Shown: piece after piece, positions 1 through 8,389 of the stretch
Position numbering within the stretch: position 1 is the first letter of the stretch
How the letters are laid out: each line of letters opens with the position of its first letter
Assembly: GCA_036259835.1 (NCBI GenBank)
Contig: DATABA010000019.1
Coordinates: 1-64,000, forward strand
Origin: JALYGK01 sp036259835
GTDB taxonomy: Bacteria > Actinomycetota > UBA4738
Length of the DNA stretch: 64,000 nucleotides
Direction of reading: 5' to 3'
Program-made: the position numbers and the translations under genes
Notes under the pieces: model-generated
Database searches by the model: none
Seen by the model: only the letters and a program-made list of their open reading frames with translations
What the model was told of the DNA's origin: nothing

Positions 1-26
1 TCTTTGCGCCTCCGCCGGCGCAAAGA
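1..26 (-). terminator. Possible terminator hairpin after the DUF58 gene
   Basis: A perfect 10-bp inverted repeat, TCTTTGCGCC (1-10) and GGCGCAAAGA (17-26), has a 6-nt loop. It lies 14 nt past the stop of the minus-strand DUF58 gene. The sequence beyond position 1 is not visible, so a T-tract cannot be confirmed. It may end the moxR-DUF58 unit or be a spacer hairpin before a further gene. Confidence 0.4.
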
Positions 27-39
27 AAGAGAAGCGCCG

Positions 40-1281
40 TCAGAACGACGAAGCGACTCTCGCGCGACCCCGAGTCTTCCCGCTCCTGCTCCATGCCTCC
101 GCCAGTGCTTCTCGCGTACCGACCGTGCACACCAACCACCGGGCTTGCTGAAGGCGCGCCCGCGCCGCCTGCACCCGGCCCTCCATCTCGGCCGCCGCCT
201 CCGGCCGCACATCCAGGGGATCGGCCGGGTACACCAGGACCGCGGTCTTTCCCCCAAATCGAGTCCCCGCACGGACCAGCGCCTCCACCTCCGTTGCGAT
301 CGGAGGAGCGGCCACCAGAACGAGGCTCGAATCCGCGACCGAACGTCCCCTCAGGGTGGAAAGCGCCCCCGTCGCGTCCCGCTGTCGCGAGTGGTCGAGC
401 GCCGAGAGAACCTCGAGGAGCCGCTCCTCGCTCACCGGTTCGGACGGAGAGTCGATCGTGGCGAAATGGAGGGCGAACCCTGTCGCTGCCAGCGACCGGC
501 CGATTGACGCGGCGACGGAGACCGCTCGCTCGAACCCCGGTGAGCCGACGGGCCCGAGTGTGAACGAGCGATTGTCCAGGACGATGGTCGCGGCCGATCG
601 CCGCGTGGCCTCGTCCTGCCGGATCATCAGCTGCTGAGTCCGAGCAACGCTCGGCCAGTGGATTCGCCGGAGGTCGTCACCGAGGACGTATTCCCGCATC
701 GTGTAGAACTCCGCCGCTGATTGGTGGAGCTCCCGGGCCTTCGAGTCTCCGCGTCCGGCTCCACGGATGGCCATTTCGGACGCCGGCACGTCCTCCACCT
801 GCGGATAGACCACAAGCCTCCCCGGCGCCGCGCTCTCTATTCGAACTCGAGCGAGCCCGAACGGATCGGTGATCCACATCGACGTCGGACCGAGCGAGTA
901 TTGCCCGCGCATGCGCGGCACGAGTCGGTAAGCGACGACCTGTTCGTTTCGAGCCGGGACACCACCGACCACGACCCGAGCCGGGCGAGCAAGGCCCGGT
1001 GGCAGCGCATCTTCGAGCAACAGAAAGGGAAGCGTTCCGGGCCCGTGGTTCTGAACCGTCAGCGTGACCGTGACCGGTGTGTTGGGAAAGACACGGCTCG
1101 GCGACACGTGACGGTGGACGTCCAACCGCAGCCGGTTCCACTGGACGAAGAGTGCGGCGAGTATGGGGAGGACGAAGACCCCCACCGCGACCATGTGGAG
1201 ATCCGGCGATCCCATGAGCCGGGCCGCGATCCAGAGAACGATGCCGCTCGCGAGGGCGGCCCAGCCTCGCCCGGTCGGCAT
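40..1281 (-). CDS. DUF58 domain-containing membrane-anchored protein
   Basis: 413-residue protein. Two hydrophobic segments (about residues 9-25 and 31-47) anchor it to the membrane, and a beta-rich region follows. The DUF58 signature REYVLGDDLRRIHW is at 196-209, and the C-terminal part is von Willebrand A-like. DUF58 proteins are almost always encoded with MoxR AAA+ ATPases and are thought to act with them in assembling or activating cell-envelope complexes; the substrate is unknown. The start codon overlaps the stop of the upstream moxR gene (TGATG), so the two are probably translationally coupled. In many actinobacteria a transglutaminase gene follows, but here the window ends. Family assignment is firm; function is only general. 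Confidence 0.88.
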   Translation of the reverse strand: MPTGRGWAALASGIVLWIAARLMGSPDLHMVAVGVFVLPILAALFVQWNRLRLDVHRHVSPSRVFPNTPVTVTLTVQNHGPGTLPFLLLEDALPPGLARPARVVVGGVPARNEQVVAYRLVPRMRGQYSLGPTSMWITDPFGLARVRIESAAPGRLVVYPQVEDVPASEMAIRGAGRGDSKARELHQSAAEFYTMREYVLGDDLRRIHWPSVARTQQLMIRQDEATRRSAATIVLDNRSFTLGPVGSPGFERAVSVAASIGRSLAATGFALHFATIDSPSEPVSEERLLEVLSALDHSRQRDATGALSTLRGRSVADSSLVLVAAPPIATEVEALVRAGTRFGGKTAVLVYPADPLDVRPEAAAEMEGRVQAARARLQQARWLVCTVGTREALAEAWSRSGKTRGRARVASSF

Positions 1282-2249
1282 CAGGCGCGGTCTCGGAGCG
1301 GAACCGGAACCTGCTGAACCAGGTCGGCCAGGATCTCCGGCGAGGTCCGGCCGGTCATCAGGGCTTCCGGGGAGAGCAGCAGCCGATGTGACATCACGGG
1401 AAGGACGAGCGCCTTCACATCGTCGGGAATGACGTAGTCCCGGCCCTCGGAGGCCGCGAAGGCTCGAGAGGCACGAAGAAGCATGATCGACGCCCGCGGA
1501 CTGGCTCCGAGATACACGTCGGGGTGATTTCTGGTTGCCTCGGCCAGCGTGACGATGTACCGCCGAAGCGCCGGCGCCACGTAGACCTCTCGGGCCCGGA
1601 GCGTCATCGCCGACACCGCCTGGGCATCGGTGATCGGCCCGATGTCCTCCAGGGTGGATGCCACGCCATGGGTGTTGAGGATCGATTGCTCGGTCTCGAT
1701 GCTGGGATACCCGATCGAAAGCCGCATCATGAACCGGTCGAGCTGCGCTTCGGGGAGCGGGTAGGTGCCCTCGTGCTCGATGGGGTTCTGCGTGGCGATG
1801 ACCATGAACGGCATCCCGAGGTGGTAGGTCACGCCATCCATCGTGACCTGACGCTCCTCCATGCTTTCGAGAAGCGCGGACTGCGTCTTTGGACTTGCCC
1901 GGTTGATCTCGTCTGCCAGCACGATGTTGGCGAATATCGCTCCGGGCTTGAACTCGAAGTCGCCGCGCTCCTGGTTGAAGACGTTCACGCCGGTGACGTC
2001 GGTCGGCAGCAGGTCCGGAGTGAACTGGATCCGCCGAAACGAGCTGTCGATCGACCGGGCAATCGACTTCGCCAGCATGGTCTTTCCGACGCCCGGCACA
2101 TCCTCGATGAGGAGATGCCCTTCGGCGATCAGACAGACCAGCGCGAGACGGACTTCCTGAGTCTTCCCTTGGAGTACTTCATTGACGTTCTCGGCGATGC
2201 GCTGAAACGAGTACGAGAAATGGGCCCATTCTTCAGAATCCTTTTGCAT
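1281..2249 (-). CDS. MoxR-family AAA+ ATPase
   Basis: 322 residues. Walker A is PGVGKT at 52-57 (K56), Walker B is LADEINRA around 111-118 (D113, E114), and sensor 1 is ATQNP at 152-156. This is the standard layout of the MoxR subfamily, including the AAA_3 core and AAA lid. MoxR proteins are chaperone-like ATPases paired with DUF58 or VWA-domain partners, and the partner gene follows directly with a one-base TGATG overlap. AAGGA lies about 9 nt before the ATG at 2249. It is divergent from the HNH gene, with 160 nt between them. No key residue is missing. Confidence 0.92.
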   Translation of the reverse strand: MQKDSEEWAHFSYSFQRIAENVNEVLQGKTQEVRLALVCLIAEGHLLIEDVPGVGKTMLAKSIARSIDSSFRRIQFTPDLLPTDVTGVNVFNQERGDFEFKPGAIFANIVLADEINRASPKTQSALLESMEERQVTMDGVTYHLGMPFMVIATQNPIEHEGTYPLPEAQLDRFMMRLSIGYPSIETEQSILNTHGVASTLEDIGPITDAQAVSAMTLRAREVYVAPALRRYIVTLAEATRNHPDVYLGASPRASIMLLRASRAFAASEGRDYVIPDDVKALVLPVMSHRLLLSPEALMTGRTSPEILADLVQQVPVPLRDRA

Positions 2250-2389
2250 CGACCCCGTTCCTTCGAGTGAGTTCCAGCCATCTTAGGACGTCGCTCACGT
2301 TTTCATCGGCGGTGCGTTTGGACCGATTCAGCGAGAGTCAAATCCGCGGCAGCAACCGCCTGAGCAGCCAGAATGCGAAATCGCATGGC

Positions 2390-2395
2390 TATACT
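2390..2395 (+). promoter_or_regulatory. Probable -10 box for the HNH nuclease gene
   Basis: TATACT is a near-consensus -10 hexamer 14 nt before the GTG at 2410. No convincing -35 was found. The predicted transcript start near 2402 would leave a very short leader containing GAGG (2402-2405). The rest of the 160-nt divergent spacer (2250-2409) shows nothing else. Confidence 0.4.
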
Positions 2396-2409
2396 TCCTT
2401 CGAGGTCCG

Positions 2410-2889
2410 GTGGCCAGATCACTCGTGTTGAACGCAACGCAACAACCCCTGGCGGTGGTCCCCGCCCGCCGGGCAGTGGTCCTCGTCCTCAAGGAGAAGG
2501 CCGACATCGTCGTGTCGGACGGGATCGTGTTCCGGTCGGAGCAACTGCAGCTACCTGCCCCCACCGTCGTCAAGCTTCGCTATTTCGTGCACGTTCCCTA
2601 CCGGGCAAGGGCGGCGCTGACCCGCCGGGCGGTGTTCGCTCGCGACGAATGGACCTGTCAGTACTGCGGGCGGACCGCTGAGAACGTCGACCACGTCGTC
2701 CCGAAGTCGCGCGGCGGCACGCACACATGGGAAAACGTTGTGGCTGCCTGCCGGCGGTGCAACTCCAAGAAGGAGAACAAGTTCCCCAACGAGGTCGGGC
2801 TGAAGCTGCTGCGGGAGCCGTTCGCTCCTTCCGACGCGCTCCGCCTTTCGCTCGGCCGTCTCCAACCCGAGTGGGAACGCTTCCTGTAG
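2410..2889 (+). CDS. HNH endonuclease family protein
   Basis: 159 residues with a C-terminal HNH module. There is a zinc-binding pair C83/C86 (CQYC), the D94-H95 pair of the first HNH strand, N109, and a second zinc pair C114/C117 followed by N118-S-K-K. The N-terminal 70 residues match the leader found in many small actinobacterial HNH proteins (LVLNATQQPL). These proteins are presumed DNA-cleaving or DNA-nicking enzymes; no restriction or homing partner is seen nearby. Translation starts at GTG, with GAGG 4 nt upstream. Widespread next to the dcw cluster in actinobacteria, so it looks like a resident gene and not a mobile one. Confidence 0.85.
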   Translation: MARSLVLNATQQPLAVVPARRAVVLVLKEKADIVVSDGIVFRSEQLQLPAPTVVKLRYFVHVPYRARAALTRRAVFARDEWTCQYCGRTAENVDHVVPKSRGGTHTWENVVAACRRCNSKKENKFPNEVGLKLLREPFAPSDALRLSLGRLQPEWERFL

Positions 2890-2986
2890 CCATTCGTCAG
2901 CTCAACTGACGCGCCGCTCTTCCATCCGCCACGCCAGGTAACCCTGCGTAACGCCAAATTCCCTTTTGCCAATTTGCGTCGCAGTC

Positions 2987-3015
2987 TTGACCTGGTGGAG
3001 TGCAAGTGGCATAAA
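2987..3015 (+). promoter_or_regulatory. Promoter of the mraZ/dcw operon
   Basis: -35 TTGACC (2987-2992), 17-bp spacer, -10 CATAAA (3010-3015). Predicted transcription start is near 3022, giving a leader of about 26 nt with the Shine-Dalgarno GGAGGAGAAGGG. This is the only strong promoter ahead of the long dcw operon. Confidence 0.72.
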
Positions 3016-3030
3016 AGTGGGACTCAGTGG
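2995..3030 (+). promoter_or_regulatory. MraZ-box-like operator: four GTGG direct repeats
   Basis: GTGG occurs at 2995, 3006, 3017 and 3027, spaced 11, 11 and 10 bp (one helical turn each); the middle two are extended as AAGTGG. MraZ proteins are known to bind tandem short G-rich repeats with about one-turn spacing just before their own gene. These repeats cover the -10 and the start region, so binding would repress the operon. Assignment rests on spacing and position. Confidence 0.65.
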
Positions 3031-3047
3031 AGGAGAAGGGTCGCAGT

Positions 3048-3476
3048 GTGGCTGATCTGCTCGGCCAGCACCGCTATCAACTGGACGCGAAGGGGAGGAT
3101 TCCACTCCCCGCAAAGTTCCGCGATCCATTCGCGGATGGCGTCTACCTCACGCTGGGCCAGGAGGGCTGCCTGTACGCCTTCCCCCGCGAGGAGTGGGAC
3201 CGCCGTGCGCGTGAGGTGCACTCGCGGCCACTCACGGATCCGGACGCCCGGCATTACGCCCGAATGTTCTTCTCGAGCGCGGACCGCGTGGACCTCGACG
3301 GGCAGGGGCGTTTGGTCGTTCCGCAAAAGCTTCGCGCCGAGACGGGACTCGGCCGCGAGGCGGTCGTCGTCGGGATGTACGCCCGGCTGGAGATCTGGTC
3401 GAGCGACGCATGGGATCGATACGAGGGGTCGCACCGGGGGGCGTACTTGAGCGGAGCGCTTCAGCCACAGTCCTGA
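3048..3476 (+). CDS. mraZ: Transcriptional regulator MraZ
   Basis: 142 residues from the GTG at 3048. Two AbrB-like SpoVT domains are visible: GQHRYQLDAKGRIPLPAKFR near the N terminus, and DLDGQGRLVVPQKLR around residue 90. The DxxGR motif in each repeat is characteristic. MraZ forms ring oligomers and represses the dcw operon promoter. The frame is open upstream to a GTG at 3027, but 3048 is preferred: the Shine-Dalgarno GGAGGAGAAGGG ends 7 nt before it, and the length then matches the family (about 143). First gene of the dcw cluster, downstream of its own likely operator. Confidence 0.95.
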   Translation: MADLLGQHRYQLDAKGRIPLPAKFRDPFADGVYLTLGQEGCLYAFPREEWDRRAREVHSRPLTDPDARHYARMFFSSADRVDLDGQGRLVVPQKLRAETGLGREAVVVGMYARLEIWSSDAWDRYEGSHRGAYLSGALQPQS

Positions 3477-3550
3477 CCTCATCACAAACGGGTCGTTTGC
3501 AGCAGCACGACGGGCATCGAAGGCACGGCGCACGAAGGAAAGGAGGGAAA

Positions 3551-3667
3551 GTGAAACCGCAGCTGGCGACGGAGACGCGGCAGAGCGTTCTCCTGATGGG
3601 CCTGATGGCGACAATTCTCACGGCCTATCTGGGACTGGCCCTACTGGCGACCCGGGTTTTTGGCTAG
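3551..3667 (+). CDS. Small single-pass membrane protein between mraZ and rsmH
   Basis: 38-codon ORF starting at GTG 3551, directly after a strong Shine-Dalgarno (AAAGGAGGGAAA). Residues 12-35 form one hydrophobic helix (VLLMGLMATILTAYLGLALL), with a basic C-terminal end. Its last 8 nt overlap the TTG start of rsmH, which suggests translational coupling. I do not recognise a family. It has the size and place of a small inner-membrane division peptide, or it may be a leader ORF that sets rsmH translation. The gap 3477-3550 before it shows nothing else. Confidence 0.6.
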   Translation: MKPQLATETRQSVLLMGLMATILTAYLGLALLATRVFG

Positions 3668-4538
3668 CCCGCATCGCCCGGTTCTGGTCACGGAAGTGGT
3701 GGAGCTCATGGCGAACAGTGACGTCGTGGTCGACGCGACCACGGGGGCCGGCGGTCATGCCGAGGCATTGCTCGAGTCGGGCGTCGGTCTGGTGATCGGG
3801 ATCGATCGTGATCCGTCGGCGTTGAAGGAAGCGAGCGAGCGGCTCTTGCGCTTCGGTTCCCGGTTCCGGCCCGTGCAATCCGTGTTCTCGAAGATCGCCG
3901 AGGTCGTCCGCGACGCAGGGCGGACCCATGTCGGTGGAGCGCTCTTCGACCTTGGCGTGTCCTCGATGCAGCTCGACCGCCAATCGCGCGGCTTCAGCTA
4001 CCGGGGGGAGGGGCCACTCGACATGCGGATGGGCGACGAGCCCGGGCGCCCAACCGCAGCGGACGTCGTGAACTCCTATCCGGAAGATCGACTGGCCCGT
4101 CTCATCACCGAGTACGGCGAAGAGCGGTTCGGGCGACGAATCGCTGCCGCCATCTCCCGGGCCCGTGATCGTGAGCCCATCACAACGACCGCTCAGCTCG
4201 CGGCGATCGTGGCGGGCGCGGTTCCGCGGACCAGGCGAGGGCCGCATCCGGCCCGACGGACGTTTCAGGCGCTTCGGCTCGAGGTCAACCGTGAGCTCGA
4301 GGAGCTCGCTGCCTCCCTTCCTCAGGCGGTGGGTCTCCTCGAGCCGGGTGGCCGGCTGGTGGTGATCTCCTATCACTCCCTGGAGGACCGAATCGCAAAG
4401 CGGTTCTTCAGCGACCGAACCGACCTGTCGGTGCTGACCCGGAAGCCCATTCGACCCTCGCCGGCCGAGGTCGCGGACAATCCGCGCGCGCGTAGCGCGA
4501 AGCTGCGAGCGGGCGAAAGGAAAGAGGCGGCGGCATGA
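3660..4538 (+). CDS. rsmH: 16S rRNA (cytosine(1402)-N(4))-methyltransferase RsmH
   Basis: 292 residues. Methylates N4 of C1402 in the 16S rRNA decoding centre using S-adenosylmethionine. Typical start HRPVLVTEV at residues 5-13; SAM loop DATTGAGGHAE at 25-35; acidic D49 of VIGIDRD; family motif DLGVSSMQLD at 97-106; and LDMRM near 120. The start is TTG at 3660, since no ATG or GTG fits the conserved N terminus. It overlaps the small membrane ORF by 8 nt and ftsL by 4 nt (ATGA). Also known as mraW. Confidence 0.96.
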   Translation: MASPHRPVLVTEVVELMANSDVVVDATTGAGGHAEALLESGVGLVIGIDRDPSALKEASERLLRFGSRFRPVQSVFSKIAEVVRDAGRTHVGGALFDLGVSSMQLDRQSRGFSYRGEGPLDMRMGDEPGRPTAADVVNSYPEDRLARLITEYGEERFGRRIAAAISRARDREPITTTAQLAAIVAGAVPRTRRGPHPARRTFQALRLEVNRELEELAASLPQAVGLLEPGGRLVVISYHSLEDRIAKRFFSDRTDLSVLTRKPIRPSPAEVADNPRARSAKLRAGERKEAAA

Positions 4539-4948
4539 GCGTCGTTGCCCTTCCCCGAGGACGCTGGCTCCGCCGTCCCCGCCTCCGGCTGGCCGGGCGC
4601 CGTTTGATTCCGCAGCAGGTCACGTTCTTGGTCGGAGCCGTAGTCGTCGTGAGCCTCCTGGTGCTGGGGATCGTGACCCTCCAGGCCGTGCTCTCCGAGA
4701 CGTCGTTCGAGATGCGCGAGCTGTCGAGGAAAGCGACTCAGCTTCAGTCCGAATACAGCCGTCTGAAGCTTCAGGTTGCGGAGCTCTCTTCGCCGGAGCG
4801 CGTTGCTCGGGAAGCCCGAAAGCTGGGGCTGACCATTCCAACTCGAGTTCGAACGCTCTCCGTGGAGCTCCCCCCGGGATCGGGACGGCGGGAGCCGTTG
4901 TCCGTCGGTCCATTGCTGTCCTCCAACGGCGAGCTGGAGGAACGCTGA
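4535..4948 (+). CDS. ftsL: FtsL-like cell division protein
   Basis: 137 residues. A basic cytoplasmic N terminus is followed by one transmembrane helix (about 28-50, VTFLVGAVVVVSLLVLGIV) and a periplasmic coiled coil (about 55-85) ending in the SSPERVAREARKLGL segment typical of FtsL/DivIC proteins. It joins FtsQ (DivIB) and a DivIC protein to recruit FtsW-FtsI to the septum. It lies between rsmH (ATGA overlap) and ftsI (TGATG overlap), the standard ftsL position. Sequence conservation in the family is low, so the call rests on topology plus position. Confidence 0.85.
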   Translation: MSVVALPRGRWLRRPRLRLAGRRLIPQQVTFLVGAVVVVSLLVLGIVTLQAVLSETSFEMRELSRKATQLQSEYSRLKLQVAELSSPERVAREARKLGLTIPTRVRTLSVELPPGSGRREPLSVGPLLSSNGELEER

Positions 4949-6789
4949 TGGCACGGCAGAGCGGGAGTCATCCTTCCATGCGGAAGCGTTCGGCTGCTCG
5001 GCCGTCCGCAAGTCGAAATGGAAGTCGAAACGGGCGAGGAAGCCGGTCGTCGTCGTCTTCGAACTCGTCTCGAAACGGGCGCCGGCCCCCGGCGGGCCGT
5101 CTGATCGCGTTGCTCACCATCATGGCGCTTGCCTTCGCCGGAATTCTGGTTCGACTCGTCGTGCTTCAGGTCAGGGATGCGTCCGAATACCGAACCCTCG
5201 CCAAGACGCAACGCCTTCGGAGGATCACCGTTCCGGCGACGCGAGGGACGATTTTCGACCGTAACGGCGAAGAGCTCGCGATGTCCGTACCGGCAAAAGC
5301 CGTCTTCGTCGACCCCCAGCTGGTCCAGAACGCGGCGTCCGAGGCGAGCGTCGTCTCCACCGAGCTGGGATTGCCGTATGCGCGGGTGTACGCGGCCATG
5401 ACCCGTCCTGGCCGGTTCGTGTATCTGGCACGCGGCGTGGACCTGGACGTCGCCTCCCGGCTTGAATCGCGACGCCTTCCTGGCATCGGTTTTCTCGACG
5501 AGAGCCGTCGGCGGTACCCGTCTGGAACCCTCGCCTCCCACGTTCTCGGCTTTGTCGGTGTGGATGGAAACGGGCTCTCGGGACTCGAGCTCGAACACGA
5601 CGAATTGCTGGCAGGCCGGGCAGGACGAAAGCTGGTCGAAGCCGACCCGACGGGCCGGTTGATCCCGCAGGCCTCCACCGTGGAGCGGCGAACCATTCCA
5701 GGGCGCGACCTGGTTCTCACCATCGATCGCGAAATTCAGTACCGAGCGCAGGCCGCCCTCGAGGTCGCGGTTTTGAAGAACCGGGCGAAGGCCGGAACGG
5801 TCATCGTGATGGACCCGAAGACCGGAGAGATTTTGGCCATGGCGACCTACCCCGGATTCGACCCGAACCGGTTTTCCGTCACGGACCCCGCATACACCCG
5901 CAACCGTGCGGTGACGGACGTGTACGAGCCTGGGTCGGTGAATAAGGTCGTCACGGCGGCTGCGGCCATCGAGGAAGGAGTTCTTGGTCTCAAGGAGCGG
6001 CTGGTGGTGCCGTGGCAGTACCGGCTCTACGACAAGACGTTCCACGACTCTCACTGGCACCCGGTCCAGCGAATGACGCTTGGTGACATCCTCACGTACT
6101 CCAGCAATATCGGCGCGATCCAGGTCGCTCGGCTGCTCGGGGAGGAGCGGCTCTCCACGTACCTTCGTCGGTTCGGTCTCGGGTCGCGGACCGGCGTCGG
6201 CTTTCCCGGAGAATCGGGCGGAATCGTTCCGCCCGTTGACGAGTGGTCCGGGACCAGCATCGGGTCCGTCCCCATCGGCCAGAGCGTCGCCGTGACTCCA
6301 CTGCAAATGCTCTCGGTGTACACGACGATCGCGAACAATGGTGTGTGGGTCCGACCAACGCTTGTTCGGGCCACAGAGGGGGACGGGGGAGAGAGGATCG
6401 CGCCCGGACCCGCGCCGACCAGGCGCGTGATCTCCGAACGGACGGCCGAGGTGCTCACCCGCATGCTCGCGTTCGCCGTCGACGTCGGCACCGGCAAGGA
6501 AGCCCAGATCCCGTGGTACTGGGTGGCCGGGAAGACCGGAACCGCAAAGAAGCCGCGTGAGGACGGCCCTGGATACTCCAGGGAGTACGTCGCCTCGTTC
6601 ATCGGGTTCGTGCCGGCCTCCCGGCCAGCCGTCGCCGTTGCGGCGGTGCTGGACGAACCTCAGACGGTGTTCGGCGGAGTGGCCGCCGCGCCGCTCTTCC
6701 GTGAAATTGCCCAGTTCTCACTGGGGCGGCTGCGCATTCCCCACGCCCCGAAACCGCCCGCTCCCGCGCATGCCCTGACGCCTTCGTGA
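4948..6789 (+). CDS. ftsI: Septal peptidoglycan transpeptidase FtsI (class B PBP)
   Basis: 613 residues. The cytoplasmic N terminus (1-50) is rich in Ser, Arg and Asn, the transmembrane helix is at about 51-73, a PBP dimerisation domain follows, and then the transpeptidase. Active-site motifs are complete: S330-x-x-K333 (SVNK), S385-S-N387 and K529-T-G531. It cross-links septal peptidoglycan as the partner of the FtsW polymerase. No PASTA domain is present, as expected for an FtsI-type protein. The 43-residue low-complexity Ser/Arg stretch near the start is unusual. Overlaps ftsL by TGATG; in the dcw cluster this is pbpB/ftsI. Confidence 0.95.
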   Translation: MARQSGSHPSMRKRSAARPSASRNGSRNGRGSRSSSSSNSSRNGRRPPAGRLIALLTIMALAFAGILVRLVVLQVRDASEYRTLAKTQRLRRITVPATRGTIFDRNGEELAMSVPAKAVFVDPQLVQNAASEASVVSTELGLPYARVYAAMTRPGRFVYLARGVDLDVASRLESRRLPGIGFLDESRRRYPSGTLASHVLGFVGVDGNGLSGLELEHDELLAGRAGRKLVEADPTGRLIPQASTVERRTIPGRDLVLTIDREIQYRAQAALEVAVLKNRAKAGTVIVMDPKTGEILAMATYPGFDPNRFSVTDPAYTRNRAVTDVYEPGSVNKVVTAAAAIEEGVLGLKERLVVPWQYRLYDKTFHDSHWHPVQRMTLGDILTYSSNIGAIQVARLLGEERLSTYLRRFGLGSRTGVGFPGESGGIVPPVDEWSGTSIGSVPIGQSVAVTPLQMLSVYTTIANNGVWVRPTLVRATEGDGGERIAPGPAPTRRVISERTAEVLTRMLAFAVDVGTGKEAQIPWYWVAGKTGTAKKPREDGPGYSREYVASFIGFVPASRPAVAVAAVLDEPQTVFGGVAAAPLFREIAQFSLGRLRIPHAPKPPAPAHALTPS

Positions 6790-6800
6790 TCTGATGCCGG

Positions 6801-6809
6801 TGCTAAAAT
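6801..6809 (+). promoter_or_regulatory. Possible internal promoter for murE onward (extended -10)
   Basis: TGCTAAAAT carries a TGn extended -10 followed by TAAAAT (6804-6809), just after the ftsI stop. No clear -35. It would start transcription near 6816, upstream of the preferred murE start at 6908, and could keep murein synthesis genes expressed when the mraZ promoter is off. Confidence 0.4.
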
Positions 6810-6907
6810 CCCCACTTCCTGGCGCCCTTCTGGATGATGAAGGCCCCCTCACCTCACGCGAGCGCCGGTTGAAGACCTCAGGAACCGCCCCCACCGGGAC
6901 CAATGGC

Positions 6908-8389
6908 ATGCCCCTCGAAAAGCTTCTGAGGGGAATCGAGGCGTCCGAGGTCCGCGGCAACGCCGGCGTCTCGATCACCGACGTCACGTACCGCTCGAGC
7001 ACCGCCACGACCGGCTCGCTGTTCTTCTGTGTTCCCGGTTCACGGACCGACGGCCACATCTTTGCCGCGGACGCATGCAGCCGCGGCGCCGCCGCGCTGA
7101 TGGTGGAACGGTGGGTGGATGCTCCATGCACGCAGATTCGAGTTCCGTCGGTACGGGCAGCCATGGGTGCCGTTTCGGCGGCGCTGTTCGGTCGTCCCTC
7201 GGACGCCATCACCGTCGTCGGGGTGACTGGGACGAACGGCAAGACCACCATCACCTATTTGCTCGAGTCGATCTTTCGGGCGGCGAACCACCGCCCCGGC
7301 GTCATCGGGACCACCGGCGTACGAATCGACGGGGAGGCGATGCCATTCGAGCGGACCACGCCGGAGGCTCCGGACCTCCAGCGGATGTTGGCCGAGATGG
7401 CCGAACGCGGCGTCCAGGCCGTGGCCATGGAGGTCTCGTCCCACGGGTTGGACCAGCGCCGCGTTGACGGAACGAGGTTTCGCTGCGGTGTCTTCACGAA
7501 CCTGTCGCAGGATCACCTCGACTACCACGGAACGATGGACGCGTACCTTCAGGCGAAGGCGCGTCTGTTCGCTGCCGAGCTTTCCGATCGGGGCGCGATC
7601 AACTGGGACTCGCCGGAAGGGCGAGTCATTGCGGGGCAAGCGGACATCGAGGTGGCGACCTTCGGGTTCACGGACGGTGCCCGGCTGAGGGGAAATGACG
7701 TCGACCTGTCGGCAGGCGGGCTGTCGTTCACCGTCGATGGGCTTCTGATCCGATCGAAGCTCCGCGGCGCGTTCAACGCGTCGAACTGCCTCGCGGCCTT
7801 CACCGCCGCACGGCAGGTCGGGATCCCCGACGAAGCCATCACGGAGGGAATCGCCCTCCTCGGTGGAGTGCCTGGACGGCTCGAGCCGGTCGACGAAGGA
7901 CAGCCGTTCCTGGTGTTGGTCGACTACGCGCACACACCCGACAGTCTCGACAACGTCCTGCGAACCGCGCGCGAACTGACTGACCGAAGCCTCATCGTAG
8001 TGTTCGGGTGCGGTGGAGACCGCGACAGAGACAAGCGCCCGATGATGGGAGAGGTGGCCGCTCGCCTCGCGGATCTGACCGTGATCACGTCCGACAACCC
8101 CCGGTCGGAAGACCCGAACGCGATCATCGCGGAGATCGAACGCGGAGCCGTCCGGCGAGGCGGGCGGTACGTCGTCGAGCCGGACCGTCGCGCAGCCATC
8201 CAGGTGGCCCTGGCCGGGGCGGGCGAAGGCGACGTGGTGGTGATCGCCGGAAAGGGCCACGAGACCGGACAGCAATTTCACGACCGGACCATCCCGTTCG
8301 ACGACCGAGTGGTCGCCTCGGAGGAGTTGCGAGCCATCCTTGGCGAACGCGGACCTGCCGAACCGCGCGCAACGCGGAGACTCCAATGA
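6908..8389 (+). CDS. murE: UDP-MurNAc-L-Ala-D-Glu:meso-diaminopimelate ligase MurE
   Basis: 493 residues from ATG 6908. Adds the third residue of the stem peptide in the cytoplasm. ATP loop GVTGTNGKTT with K112; carbamylated-lysine segment YLQAKARLF (K217); and DNPRSEDP at 396-403, whose DNPR Arg is the mark of enzymes that take meso-diaminopimelate and not lysine. An in-frame ATG at 6794 would add 38 residues, but the text from 6908 (MPLEKLLRGI) aligns with the usual MurE start, and a promoter-like element lies inside the extension. The exact start is therefore uncertain. Overlaps murF by ATGA. Confidence 0.93.
   Translation: MPLEKLLRGIEASEVRGNAGVSITDVTYRSSTATTGSLFFCVPGSRTDGHIFAADACSRGAAALMVERWVDAPCTQIRVPSVRAAMGAVSAALFGRPSDAITVVGVTGTNGKTTITYLLESIFRAANHRPGVIGTTGVRIDGEAMPFERTTPEAPDLQRMLAEMAERGVQAVAMEVSSHGLDQRRVDGTRFRCGVFTNLSQDHLDYHGTMDAYLQAKARLFAAELSDRGAINWDSPEGRVIAGQADIEVATFGFTDGARLRGNDVDLSAGGLSFTVDGLLIRSKLRGAFNASNCLAAFTAARQVGIPDEAITEGIALLGGVPGRLEPVDEGQPFLVLVDYAHTPDSLDNVLRTARELTDRSLIVVFGCGGDRDRDKRPMMGEVAARLADLTVITSDNPRSEDPNAIIAEIERGAVRRGGRYVVEPDRRAAIQVALAGAGEGDVVVIAGKGHETGQQFHDRTIPFDDRVVASEELRAILGERGPAEPRATRRLQ

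Noticed and set aside
4771..6306. 511-residue minus-strand ORF opposite ftsI
   Set aside because: It lies wholly over ftsI and shows no domain, ribosome site or hydrophobic pattern; it is a shadow of high-G+C codon use.
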